Source of the DNA: Eubacteriaceae bacterium UBA6119
GTDB taxonomy: Bacteria; Bacillota; Clostridia; Eubacteriales; UBA1433
Direction: 5' to 3'
Length of the DNA stretch: 64,000 bases
Assembly (NCBI GenBank): GCA_002423395.1
Contig: DIVZ01000007.1
Coordinates: 186,001-250,000 of the forward strand
The notes beneath the pieces are model-generated. The model was not told where the DNA came from. It did no database searches and saw only the letters and a list, made by a program, of their open reading frames with translations. A program made the position numbers and the translations under genes. Shown here in pieces: positions 8,245 through 16,562 of the stretch. Every line of letters begins with the position of its first letter. Within the stretch, counting starts at the first letter, position 1.

Positions 8245-8793
8245 ATGTCTGTTACTGATGAAATAATAAAAAACAAACAAGATATTATTAATACAGCACG
8301 AACTTTATGGGCGCAACGTGCAAAATGGACACGTATGCTAATTATAAGCAGTATTGAAAATCTGCCTGATTTAAGTTTGGTATCAAAGAGACTTATAAAG
8401 AATTCAACTTCTATCGCCGATGAAATAAGAAAATACTACGGAAAAGAAAAAGCTAAAGTTTTTGAAGAATTATTATTAAGTAATTTATTAACAGGGCAAA
8501 TGCTTGCTGATAATTTAAAAATTTCAAATGTACAAGCTGCTGATGAATACAGAAGGCAGTGGTATGAAAACGCAGATGATCTTGCAGAGTTTTTATGTGA
8601 TATTAATGCGTATTACAACGTGCACGAATGGCGGGCGATGCTTTATGACCATCTTTACATGACGGAGAATGAGTTAACATACAGGTTAAAAAAAGATTAT
8701 GAATCGGAAATTTCGGAATATGACAGTATAGATATGCAGGTATTAAGGATAGCCGACATGATGAGTGACGGCATTATAAAACAGTTCATATGA
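8245..8793 (+). CDS. Uncharacterised helical protein
   Basis: A 182-residue soluble protein predicted to be nearly all helical. Notable features are LWAQRAKWTRMLIIS near the N-terminus, RRQWYENADDLAEFLCDIN in the middle and the C-terminal IADMMSDGIIKQF. From memory, similar sequences occur in many Firmicutes, sometimes under the misleading name acetylglutamate kinase, but no amino-acid-kinase motif is visible here. I do not know its function. It is a single gene with its own terminator, next to a spore-protein gene in opposite orientation. Confidence 0.8.
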   Translation: MSVTDEIIKNKQDIINTARTLWAQRAKWTRMLIISSIENLPDLSLVSKRLIKNSTSIADEIRKYYGKEKAKVFEELLLSNLLTGQMLADNLKISNVQAADEYRRQWYENADDLAEFLCDINAYYNVHEWRAMLYDHLYMTENELTYRLKKDYESEISEYDSIDMQVLRIADMMSDGIIKQFI

Positions 8794-8811
8794 ATTAGAT
8801 ATATGAAATAA

Positions 8812-8838
8812 AAAAGGTTCTGTTATTCAGAACCTTCA
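8812..8838. terminator. Terminator overlapping the 3' end of tlp
   Basis: AAGGTTCTG (8814-8822) pairs with CAGAACCTT (8828-8836). The right arm and loop encode the last codons and stop of the minus-strand tlp gene, so coding and termination signals are shared. Confidence 0.75.
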
Positions 8839-9119
8839 AAATAGTTATCATACAAATCAGCTACATATTCATTATCACGCTGTTGTATTGAATTTGTTTG
8901 TTCATTATACAACGCTTCGTCGCGGATTTCACTTCTCATTCCTTTTAGAGCATTTTGTCTTCTCTTATTCTTTTCTTCAAGTTCCTTTTTCATTTTACTG
9001 TCTGATGTTTTTTCTATCATCTCATCTGCGCGGTGTATGTTCTGTATTGTCATTGTTATATTATCTTGAATTCTTTCCACATTATCACTGCGGTCGTCAG
9101 GTTTGGGTTTGTTATTCAT
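8823..9119 (-). CDS. tlp: Small acid-soluble spore protein Tlp
   Basis: A 98-residue, highly charged protein. The start NKPKPDDRSDNVERIQDNI, the central EEKNKRRQNAL and the following MRSEIRDEA match the Tlp family of spore core proteins (the name refers to an early thioredoxin-like label). It is somewhat longer than usual because of a C-terminal tail rich in Asp, Glu and Tyr. I chose the ATG at 9119 because AAGGAG lies about 8 bp before it; the ATG 9 bp upstream abuts that site. Expression is expected in the forespore. Its presence is good evidence for an endospore former. Confidence 0.88.
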   Translation of the reverse strand: MNNKPKPDDRSDNVERIQDNITMTIQNIHRADEMIEKTSDSKMKKELEEKNKRRQNALKGMRSEIRDEALYNEQTNSIQQRDNEYVADLYDNYFEGSE

Positions 9120-9193
9120 TGATTGCATCTCCTTAAAAATACTTTTATTTTAGTATTTATAAATAAAATGCAATTTATAATGGAAAAATTTGT

Positions 9194-9706
9194 TTAGATT
9201 ATCAAATAACCTTTTTCTTTTAATTTGCTTTCTATTAAATCAAGAATATCTTCGCTGTCTGCAAAAACCATATGCGAATGAACGCCGTTTGTAAGCTCTT
9301 TAAGCGGACGCGTTTGATTTGCTGTAAGTTCCGATATAAAATCCTGAACGTCTTTTCTTGATGAGATTGATAAATCCGCGGTAATTGCACCATATATCAT
9401 ATGGTTGACAACAACGTTTGACACTCTGCCGCCAAGGTCGACAATTGTGTTTAATTCGTCCTGTATTTGTTTGTTTGTATGATTTACCGTAAAAATGCGG
9501 ACAGCTTTTTTTGATGCATCAGACTGGATTATATAGCCTTTATGTGTGGAAATAATATTAATATTAGACGCTCTCATAAGAGCGATATCTGACACTATTA
9601 TCTGGCGGCTGACGCCGAGATGTTTTGCCAGAATGCTTGCGGATACGGGCTTATCGCTTGATTTTATTATATTCAAAATCTCACTGCGTCTTATATCGCC
9701 TGACAA
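9194..9706 (-). CDS. niaR: Niacin-responsive transcriptional repressor NiaR
   Basis: An approximately 170-residue regulator with an N-terminal winged helix (RRSEILNIIKSSDKPVSAS, then KHLGVSRQIIVSDIALMR) and a C-terminal 3H domain named for its conserved His residues (VNHMIYG, GVHSHMVFAD). NiaR binds niacin and represses NAD biosynthesis or niacin uptake genes. None of these genes is in the window, so its targets lie elsewhere. The start is uncertain: TTG at 9706 has GGAAGG 8 bp upstream; a GTG at 9715 abuts that site and would add three residues. Confidence 0.9.
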   Translation of the reverse strand: MSGDIRRSEILNIIKSSDKPVSASILAKHLGVSRQIIVSDIALMRASNINIISTHKGYIIQSDASKKAVRIFTVNHTNKQIQDELNTIVDLGGRVSNVVVNHMIYGAITADLSISSRKDVQDFISELTANQTRPLKELTNGVHSHMVFADSEDILDLIESKLKEKGYLII

Positions 9707-9787
9707 AAGTAACACCTTCCATTCATATATAGTATTTAGTGTATATTAAATATTATTATCTGTCAATAATCACATAAATTACTCGGG

Positions 9788-9816
9788 TTGACAATGCTGC
9801 ATAGTAATAGTATAGT
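9788..9816 (+). promoter_or_regulatory. Promoter of the FMN-binding protein operon
   Basis: TTGACA (9788-9793) and TATAGT (9811-9816) are spaced 17 bp apart, about 30 bp before the start codon. A good sigma-A-type promoter. Confidence 0.65.
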
Positions 9817-9846
9817 ATAATTAAATCAAGTAATATATGGTGAAAA

Positions 9847-10239
9847 ATGAAAAAAGTTATAGCGATTATTTTAATAATAGTTTTTTTAATTGTAATTGGA
9901 GGAGTTATAGCTTTTAATATTATGAGTAAAAAAAGCGAAAACGAACTTGCGGAGGCAGTTATTACTGACGTGGATTTATCAAAAATTCCCGACGGCAGCT
10001 ACAGCGGAAGCAGCAGTATTTTTCCTGTGAAAGTGCAAGTTGAAGTGAATGTACAAAACCATAAAATAATTAATATAAAAATTATAAAGCATGATAACGG
10101 AAAAGGCGCAAAAGCCGAAGCGCTGACACAAGAAGTCATAAAAGCGCAATCACTGAACGTGGATGCAATAAGCGGAGCTACTACAAGCAGCAAAGCGATA
10201 TTGAAAGCTATAGAAAACGCACTTAAAAATGGCAATTAG
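9847..10239 (+). CDS. Membrane-anchored FMN-binding protein
   Basis: A 130-residue protein with one N-terminal membrane anchor (residues 4-27) and an extracytoplasmic FMN-binding domain of the RnfG/NqrC type. The motif DAISGATTSSKAI contains the SGATT sequence in which a Thr is normally linked to FMN by the flavin transferase ApbE. Such small proteins act in extracytoplasmic electron transfer. It is followed after 21 bp by a flavodoxin gene, so the two probably form an electron-transfer operon. No apbE gene is seen in the window. Confidence 0.88.
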   Translation: MKKVIAIILIIVFLIVIGGVIAFNIMSKKSENELAEAVITDVDLSKIPDGSYSGSSSIFPVKVQVEVNVQNHKIINIKIIKHDNGKGAKAEALTQEVIKAQSLNVDAISGATTSSKAILKAIENALKNGN

Positions 10240-10260
10240 TATTATTATAGGAGAAAGCAA

Positions 10261-10743
10261 ATGAAAATAGGAATGATTATTTTTTCTCAGACAGGCAACA
10301 CATTGTCTGCTGCAAAGACGCTTAAAATCAGGCTCAACAATGAAGGACAAGATGTAGAAATTCAAAGAATCGAGCAAGCAGATGAAAACAACAGAGACCC
10401 GAAAAAAATTGAAATAAAAAACATGCCTCAGCTTAATATTTATGATGCTTTAATATTCGCATCCCCCGTACAGGCATTTTCTCTTGCGGGAGTGTTTAAG
10501 GCTTACTTGCAAAAAATAGATATGATTGAGGGGATAACGTCATTCTGTTTTGTTACAAAAGGAATGAATACCAAAGGGTTCGGAGGTAAGAAAGCAATAA
10601 AAACAATGAGTGACATTATAAGTGTTAAAGGCGGGGAAGTTAAATCAACAGCAATAATATGCTGGGGTAAAAAAGATATCAGAAATTTGCAGACGGCAAT
10701 GATGGTTGAAGATTTTTCAAAACAGATTAATTTACTAAACTAA
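10261..10743 (+). CDS. Flavodoxin family protein
   Basis: A 160-residue single-domain flavodoxin-like protein. The N-terminal IIFSQTGNTLSAAKTL is the FMN-phosphate loop, and ASPVQAFSLAGVFKAYL corresponds to the second flavin-contact loop. No extra domain is present. Being an operon with an FMN-binding membrane protein, it may pass electrons to that protein or use it. AGGAG stands 6-8 bp before the ATG. A hairpin terminator lies 15 bp downstream. The precise partner is unknown. Confidence 0.88.
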   Translation: MKIGMIIFSQTGNTLSAAKTLKIRLNNEGQDVEIQRIEQADENNRDPKKIEIKNMPQLNIYDALIFASPVQAFSLAGVFKAYLQKIDMIEGITSFCFVTKGMNTKGFGGKKAIKTMSDIISVKGGEVKSTAIICWGKKDIRNLQTAMMVEDFSKQINLLN

Positions 10744-10757
10744 ATATATCAACAAAT

Positions 10758-10780
10758 AAACCCCCGTAAGGGGGTTTACT
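10758..10780. terminator. Hairpin between convergent genes
   Basis: AAACCCCC (10758-10765) pairs with GGGGGTTT (10770-10777) around GTAA. The stem is strong but the T-run is short. It separates the flavodoxin gene from the convergent ATPase gene. Confidence 0.75.
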
Positions 10781-10781
10781 G

Positions 10782-13451
10782 TTAAAATTCATTTTCTTTA
10801 TTTATTTTTATACTCTTTATCTTTTTTATTAGTTCATTGATTATTAATGGGATCAGAGATAGTATTATTACAAGATCCCAGTCTTTAAAGCTAAGATTGT
10901 GAACATTAAACGCATTTGCTAAAGGCGGGAAAGATATTACTCCAATTTGCAAGATAAAACCGATTATTATTCCTACAACAAGAAACTTGTTTGTAAAAAG
11001 ACCAACCTTAAATATTGACTTAATTGAGTTTCTCATTGAAAGAGAATAGAATAACTGAGAAGCCGCAAGGACTACGAAAGCCATCGTTCTTGCATAAGTC
11101 ATAACTTCATCCGGTATATTTGCTGAGTTCATCGTATAACCGTGTTCTTTTAAGCCGAAATAGAAGGCAAAAAGTGTAAGAATGCCTATTAACGTTCCGC
11201 CTATAACGGCTCTTACGCCTGCACCCTGCGAAAAGAAACTTTCTTTAGGATTGCGGGGCTTTCGCTTCATTACATCCTTATCGCCGGGGTCAACTCCCAG
11301 CGCTATTGCGGGAAGCGTATCGGTTATAAGATTTATCCAAAGTATCTGCGTAGGCAGCAACGGGATTGGCCAGAAAAACAGAATTGATGCAAATATAGCA
11401 ATTACTTCACCAAGATTACATGATAAAAGGAATATTACCGATTTTTTAATATTGTTGTAAATATTTCTGCCTTCTTCTATTGCGTGAACTATTGTTGTGA
11501 AATTATCATCGGTAAGTATCATATCGCTGGCGCCTTTTGACACGTCTGTTCCAGTGATACCCATAGCGACTCCTATATCCGCATATTTTAGCGAAGGAGC
11601 GTCATTAACACCATCACCTGTCATGGATACTATATTATCCTGAGCTTTAAACGCTCGTACTATTTTAACTTTATGCTCGGGCGATACTCTTGCGAATACG
11701 CGGTATTTTTTTATATCCCTGGAAAATTCTTCGTCAGTGAGCTGGTCTATTTCAGCGCCGGTAAGGCTTTGTTCTATTGACGATGCTATTCCGAGTTCTC
11801 TGGCGATAGCAACCGCCGTGTTTTTATGGTCGCCCGTAATCATTATGGGGGTAATGCCTGCGGTTTTGGCTTCTTTGATTGAATCCTTTACTTCCATTCT
11901 CGGGGGGTCAATCATTCCGACCATACCTATTATTGTAAGATCTTTTTCCATATCTTCAGGATTTATTATATCAGCGGCATCTTTATATGCTACACCTAGC
12001 ACTCGTAGCGCAGAATCAGACATCGCTTCCGCGGATTTTATAAACTTTTCTTTTATTTCACTTGAAAGAGGGACTACTTCGCCGCCCACAAGCGTTTTAT
12101 TTGCAATTTTTAATATATTATCAATTGCGCCTTTAGTATGAACTTTGTAAGCGGAGCCTTCAATATTTAAAGTAGACATAAGCTTTCTGTCTGAATCAAA
12201 AGGATTTTCGGCAACTCTCTTGTTTTTTGCATTTAATTCGGATTTTAAAATATTATATTTATTGCCGAGTACTACAAGGGCAATTTCGGTAGGGTCGCCT
12301 GTGCCTTGACCGTTTTCATAAGTTGCATCAGAACATAATACAAAAGAGCGTATAAGCTCCAGCGTATCATTATCAAGCGTGTGCGACTGTTTTTCATGCG
12401 GTATTTCATTAAAATTATTCAATGTATATGTTTTGACTACAGTCATTTTGTTTTGAGTAAGCGTTCCGGTTTTATCGGAACAAATTATATTTACACAGCC
12501 CAAAGTTTCAACAGCCGGAAGTTTCTTAACAATAGCGTTAATTTTAGACATTTTTGTAACTCCGAGCGCCAGCACAATCGCCACAATGGCGGCAAGACCT
12601 TCCGGTATCGCTGCGACTGCGAGGCTGATAGCAGTTAAGAACATTTCAAACAAATCGCGTTTTTGAAATAATGCGATAATAAAAATAAGCGCGCATATGC
12701 CTATGGCAAGATAACCAAGAATCTTGCCCAGTTCGTCCAATCTTTTTTGTAGCGGCGTCATTTCATCTTCGTCTTGGTCGAGTATTTTTGCGATTTTGCC
12801 TATTTCGGTATCCATAGCAGTTGCTATAACCACGCCTTCGCCTCTGCCGTATGTTGCAAGCGTAGACATGAACGCCATATTAGACATGTCTCCAAGAGGC
12901 GTTTTAGGGTCTGAGTGGATGTCTTTTGCGTTTTTATCCGTTGGCACTGATTCTCCTGTAAGCGCAGACTCTTCAATCTGAAGATTTGCGCTTTCAAGTA
13001 ACCTTATATCAGCGGGTATATACCTTCCGGCATCGATTATTATTATATCGCCCGGAACAAGTTCCTCGGAATTGATTTCTTTTATTTCTCCGTCACGTCG
13101 CACAAGCGCTTTTGGCGTAGTCATTTTTTGCAGCGCCTCGATTGCTTTTTCTGCTTTGAATTCCTGAAAAACTCCTATCAAAGCGTTTAAAATAACAACA
13201 GCGAGGATTATTATCGCGTCTACGTATTCTCCTATAGCTATTGTAATAGCTGTAGCGCCTAACAGAACGTAAATAAGCATATCCTGAAGCTGAGAGAGAA
13301 ACAATATAATAACACTTTTTTTAGGCTTGCCTTTGAGTTTGTTTATTCCGTATTTTTCAGTTCTGTTCGAAACTTCATGTTTGCTAAGACCTATATAATA
13401 ATCAACGTCAAACTCTTTTAATACTTCTTCCCGCGATTTTGAAAACCACAT
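10782..13451 (-). CDS. Calcium-transporting P-type ATPase (SERCA/PMCA-like)
   Basis: An 889-residue P2-type ATPase. In order it has the N-terminal cation-ATPase domain, the actuator motif TGES, helix M4 with AVAAIPEGLAAIVA, the phosphorylation motif SDKTGTLTQNKM, the nucleotide domain, and the hinge GDGVNDAPSL, then M5-M10 including WINLITDTLPAIALG. PEGL in M4 and the N/D pattern in M6 fit Ca2+ export as in YloB or Listeria LMCA1. The ATG follows AGAGGTG. It is monocistronic, convergent with the flavodoxin gene. It should pump Ca2+ out of the cell; Mn2+ or other divalent ions cannot be excluded. Confidence 0.93.
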   Translation of the reverse strand: MWFSKSREEVLKEFDVDYYIGLSKHEVSNRTEKYGINKLKGKPKKSVIILFLSQLQDMLIYVLLGATAITIAIGEYVDAIIILAVVILNALIGVFQEFKAEKAIEALQKMTTPKALVRRDGEIKEINSEELVPGDIIIIDAGRYIPADIRLLESANLQIEESALTGESVPTDKNAKDIHSDPKTPLGDMSNMAFMSTLATYGRGEGVVIATAMDTEIGKIAKILDQDEDEMTPLQKRLDELGKILGYLAIGICALIFIIALFQKRDLFEMFLTAISLAVAAIPEGLAAIVAIVLALGVTKMSKINAIVKKLPAVETLGCVNIICSDKTGTLTQNKMTVVKTYTLNNFNEIPHEKQSHTLDNDTLELIRSFVLCSDATYENGQGTGDPTEIALVVLGNKYNILKSELNAKNKRVAENPFDSDRKLMSTLNIEGSAYKVHTKGAIDNILKIANKTLVGGEVVPLSSEIKEKFIKSAEAMSDSALRVLGVAYKDAADIINPEDMEKDLTIIGMVGMIDPPRMEVKDSIKEAKTAGITPIMITGDHKNTAVAIARELGIASSIEQSLTGAEIDQLTDEEFSRDIKKYRVFARVSPEHKVKIVRAFKAQDNIVSMTGDGVNDAPSLKYADIGVAMGITGTDVSKGASDMILTDDNFTTIVHAIEEGRNIYNNIKKSVIFLLSCNLGEVIAIFASILFFWPIPLLPTQILWINLITDTLPAIALGVDPGDKDVMKRKPRNPKESFFSQGAGVRAVIGGTLIGILTLFAFYFGLKEHGYTMNSANIPDEVMTYARTMAFVVLAASQLFYSLSMRNSIKSIFKVGLFTNKFLVVGIIIGFILQIGVISFPPLANAFNVHNLSFKDWDLVIILSLIPLIINELIKKIKSIKINKENEF

Positions 13452-13788
13452 TATTTACACCTCTTATTTAATATTACAGCATTATTATGTTAATATTATT
13501 TTGATTTTTATCTGCGTTAGTTTTAATCTTATAATAAACAAAATAATATAAAAATTGTAAAAAATATTTTGATATTTTAACTTTCATTTTATTTAATTCT
13601 CAGTAAATCATTTAGAATATTATATTAATTAACAGTTTTTGTCAAATAATTATTATATATATGATTGCCTGTTTTCAATTTTTAATGTTAACAGAGAGTT
13701 TAATATATTAATAAAATTGACAGAATGATAAAAAATATGTTATTATACATTAAAATAATTTTATACGTAATTTATTTCGGAGGAAACT
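13452..13788. promoter_or_regulatory. AT-rich divergent intergenic region with promoter for the CNNM-type gene
   Basis: This 337-bp stretch between divergent genes is extremely AT-rich. On the plus strand TTGACA (13717-13722) and TATTAT (13741-13746) form a promoter with an 18-bp spacer, about 43 bp before the start codon at 13789. I see no other gene, RNA or repeat in it. Confidence 0.6.
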
Positions 13789-15156
13789 ATGATAGACCCT
13801 GAACCTGACGGGCAGATAATTTTATTTCAAATTATATTTTTATTATTCTTAACGGCTGTTAACGCGTTTTTTGCTTGCGCGGAGATGGCAATTGTATCTG
13901 TAAACAAAAATAAAATTAACATATTGGCAGAAGAAGACAACAAGAAAGCTATTTTAGTGCAAAAATTATTAAAAGAGCCGACTAAATTCTTATCAACTAT
14001 CCAAGTAGCTATTACTTTAGCAGGTTTTTTTGCAAGCGCAGTTGCGGCTACGGGGATTTCGCAGCATTTTGCAAGTTTCTTGTCAGCTTATAAAATTCCA
14101 TACGTACATCAGATTTCGATTATATTAATAACAATAATATTATCTTATTTTACTTTGGTTTTCGGGGAATTGGTTCCTAAAAGAGTGGCTCTGCAAAAAG
14201 CGGAAAAAATAAGCCTCGCAACGGCCAGAACGGTTATTGTAGTATCAAAAATAGCATCGCCGTTTATTAAGCTGCTTTCTTCGTCCACCAGACTGATATT
14301 AAGAATGCTTGGAATGCATCATGAAGCTTTGGAAGAAAAAGTGTCTGAAGAAGAAATACGCTCAATGATAGAAACAGGACAAGAAGCAGGCGTATTCAAC
14401 GAATATGAAAAGAATTTAATAGAATCTATATTTGAGTTTGACGATATACTCGCTAAAGAAATAATGACATCAAGAACGAATGTTTATGCTATTGATATTA
14501 ATGATAAATTAAGCGGATATATTGACGAGCTGTTAGAAACCAGACATTCGAGAATACCGGTATATGATGATGAAATAGACAATATAATAGGCATTTTATA
14601 TATGAAAGATTTTTTTCTGCAGGCTAGAAAAACAGGGTTTGAAAAAGTTGATATAAGATCTATTTTGCATAAGCCGTATTTTGTCCCGGAAAGCAAAAAT
14701 ATTGACGAATTGTTTAAAGAGCTTCAACAATCAAGACAATATCTTGCGGTACTTATAGATGAATACGGCGGTTTTTCTGGTATTGTAACAATAGAAGACT
14801 TGGTAGAAGAAGTTATGGGGCCGATTAATGACACCGGCGATATTAAGGAATTTTCAATCGAAAAAGTTGATGATAAGACATATATGCTTACAGGGCTGAT
14901 ATACATTGACGATATTAATGATGAACTGGGACTGGAAATAGAATCGGAAAACCATGACACTATTTCGGGATTTTTGCTTGATATAATAGGAGTAATACCT
15001 GAAGAAGACGACAGACGAATAATTAAATTTGAAAATTTAACTTTTGAGATTATAGAAATAAAAGAAAAAAGAATTGAAAAAATAAAACTTACAATTGCAG
15101 ATGAAAAGAATTCGGCAGAAGTAAATAATAAGCATAATTCAAACGGCGGTAAATAA
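13789..15156 (+). CDS. Hemolysin-C/CNNM-like membrane protein with CBS domains
   Basis: A 455-residue protein with a DUF21/CNNM membrane domain (about 1-190), a pair of CBS domains (about 205-340, containing MTSRTNVYAID and VLIDEYGGFSGIVTIEDLVE), and a C-terminal CorC_HlyC domain (about 355-440). Relatives include YhdP/YqhB-like proteins and CorC/MpfA, linked to Mg2+ export or divalent-ion homeostasis; the name hemolysin is historical. A short Lys/Asn-rich tail follows. It overlaps the next small membrane-protein gene by one base (TAATG), so the two are translationally coupled. It is divergent from the Ca2+ ATPase. Confidence 0.92.
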   Translation: MIDPEPDGQIILFQIIFLLFLTAVNAFFACAEMAIVSVNKNKINILAEEDNKKAILVQKLLKEPTKFLSTIQVAITLAGFFASAVAATGISQHFASFLSAYKIPYVHQISIILITIILSYFTLVFGELVPKRVALQKAEKISLATARTVIVVSKIASPFIKLLSSSTRLILRMLGMHHEALEEKVSEEEIRSMIETGQEAGVFNEYEKNLIESIFEFDDILAKEIMTSRTNVYAIDINDKLSGYIDELLETRHSRIPVYDDEIDNIIGILYMKDFFLQARKTGFEKVDIRSILHKPYFVPESKNIDELFKELQQSRQYLAVLIDEYGGFSGIVTIEDLVEEVMGPINDTGDIKEFSIEKVDDKTYMLTGLIYIDDINDELGLEIESENHDTISGFLLDIIGVIPEEDDRRIIKFENLTFEIIEIKEKRIEKIKLTIADEKNSAEVNNKHNSNGGK

Positions 15157-15506
15157 TGAAAAATACTTTAGGCATAATTGCAGCGTTATTAATAGGCTTG
15201 CTTACGGGTTATTTCGGAGTTTTAGTTTCCGTTTTTTCGGACAGCTCAATATCAGAACGCATAATAACTATTGGCATTTTACTGTTTATATATTTTATTC
15301 TGGGTATTTTATTCGGATTTTTAATGCAGAAGGTATGGAAGTTTAGCTTTGCGTTTTCTTTGGGAGGCGTGTATTTTCTTGCAAGGTATACATTTAATGA
15401 GTTTAACATATATTATATTCTCTACATTTTCTTAATATTGCTTTTGCCTATTTTGGGAGCGTATTTTGGATTTAAATTTTATAAAAGCGCAAATAATTTA
15501 AAATAA
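15156..15506 (+). CDS. Small membrane protein, unknown
   Basis: A 116-residue protein with four predicted membrane helices and very few charged residues outside the loops. Its ATG overlaps the stop codon of the CNNM-type gene, suggesting a working partnership. I do not recognise a family. It could be an accessory subunit of the upstream ion transporter. A long perfect inverted repeat lies 14 bp after the stop. Confidence 0.75.
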   Translation: MKNTLGIIAALLIGLLTGYFGVLVSVFSDSSISERIITIGILLFIYFILGILFGFLMQKVWKFSFAFSLGGVYFLARYTFNEFNIYYILYIFLILLLPILGAYFGFKFYKSANNLK

Positions 15507-15519
15507 CTATTAATTAATA

Positions 15520-15564
15520 ATAAATCAGGGTCATATAGATAAAATCTATATGACCCTGATTTAT
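15520..15564. repeat. 21-bp perfect inverted repeat with 3-base loop
   Basis: The arms at 15520-15540 and 15544-15564 are perfect complements around AAA. The core of each arm is CAGGGTCATATAGAT and its complement. The arms are longer than any other terminator stem in the window, and only a short T-rich stretch follows. It may terminate the upstream operon or be a separate cruciform element before the polysaccharide cassette. Confidence 0.85.
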
Positions 15565-15646
15565 TTAATGATATTTTATGTGAATACTTGTCTGCGGCAA
15601 AGCATACATATTAATTAAAATTGATATGGAGTTTAAAATTTTATAA

Positions 15647-16552
15647 GTGCGCAGGTTAGTTATAAGAAGAATAATATTGATAGTAATAACATTATTGACA
15701 GGACTTATATTTTTTTCTTTATTATCTGGGACATGTCATATTAAAAGCAAAACTGTATCTATATGGCATAAAGCAGATAAAAATACAAGTTATATTCAAT
15801 TAAGCAGCCAAAGTGAAACGGATAAAGAAACAAAAACCGATGAGACTATTCATTCTGATGTATATAAAAACACTGATATTAAATTATTTAGATTTTTATG
15901 GCAAGATGATTTTGACGGAGTTGCGTTAAATATTGATAAGTGGTCATGCGTTTGCAAAACTAATAATGACAATAATGAGCTGCAAGCTTATATGCCTGAA
16001 AATGTAAGAGTATCTGACGGTGTTTTATATCTTACGGCAGATATAAACCAAAAAAATAGCCGCAAAAAATATTCGTCCGGTATGATTGAAACATTAAACA
16101 AGGACGAATTTTTATACGGGAAGATTGAAGTTCGTGCAAGCATTCCATCGGGCAAGGGATTATTCCCTGCTATTTGGATGATTCCGCAAACAGGTAATTT
16201 TTATGAAATAGATATCTTAGAATCCATTGGAAGCGAATCAACGATAATATACGGAGGAAACCATTATTATTTCGGCGGCAAAAGAACTAAAAAATTTAAT
16301 TCGGTAACAATAAATAACCCTCAGGATTTTCATATATACAGTGTAGAATGGATGCCTGACAGAATTGTTTGGTATGTGGATAATAAAATTTTCCATCAAA
16401 CAAGTACAGGGGTTGCAGATGAGAAAATGTATCTTATATTGAATTTAGCTGTAGGGGGCAACTGGCCCGGAAGCCCGGATTCTAAAACTGTTTTTCCAAG
16501 CAGTTTTAAGGTTGATTACATAAGAGTATACGAATATATTGGCGGCAAGTGA
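15647..16552 (+). CDS. Glycoside hydrolase family 16 (beta-glucanase-like), secreted or anchored
   Basis: A 301-residue protein with an N-terminal signal or anchor segment (residues 8-27), a Ser/Thr/Lys-rich linker, and a GH16 domain from about 85 to 298. The catalytic EIDILE motif is intact, with Glu187, Asp189 and Glu192. The substrate-binding sequences GKGLFPAIWMIP and LNLAVGGNWPGSPD resemble laminarinase-type enzymes. The GTG start at 15647 has only a distant GGAG, so the N-terminus is uncertain. It is the first gene of a cassette with a processive glycosyltransferase and a deacetylase, so it may trim or release the polymer they make. Linkage specificity cannot be read with confidence. 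Confidence 0.9.
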   Translation: MRRLVIRRIILIVITLLTGLIFFSLLSGTCHIKSKTVSIWHKADKNTSYIQLSSQSETDKETKTDETIHSDVYKNTDIKLFRFLWQDDFDGVALNIDKWSCVCKTNNDNNELQAYMPENVRVSDGVLYLTADINQKNSRKKYSSGMIETLNKDEFLYGKIEVRASIPSGKGLFPAIWMIPQTGNFYEIDILESIGSESTIIYGGNHYYFGGKRTKKFNSVTINNPQDFHIYSVEWMPDRIVWYVDNKIFHQTSTGVADEKMYLILNLAVGGNWPGSPDSKTVFPSSFKVDYIRVYEYIGGK

Positions 16553-16562
16553 GGTAATAGCA

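Noticed and set aside
9761..9793. TGTCAA/TTGACA inverted repeat as a NiaR operator
   Set aside because: The right arm is simply the -35 element of the next promoter, and the 21-bp spacing is not convincing for NiaR.
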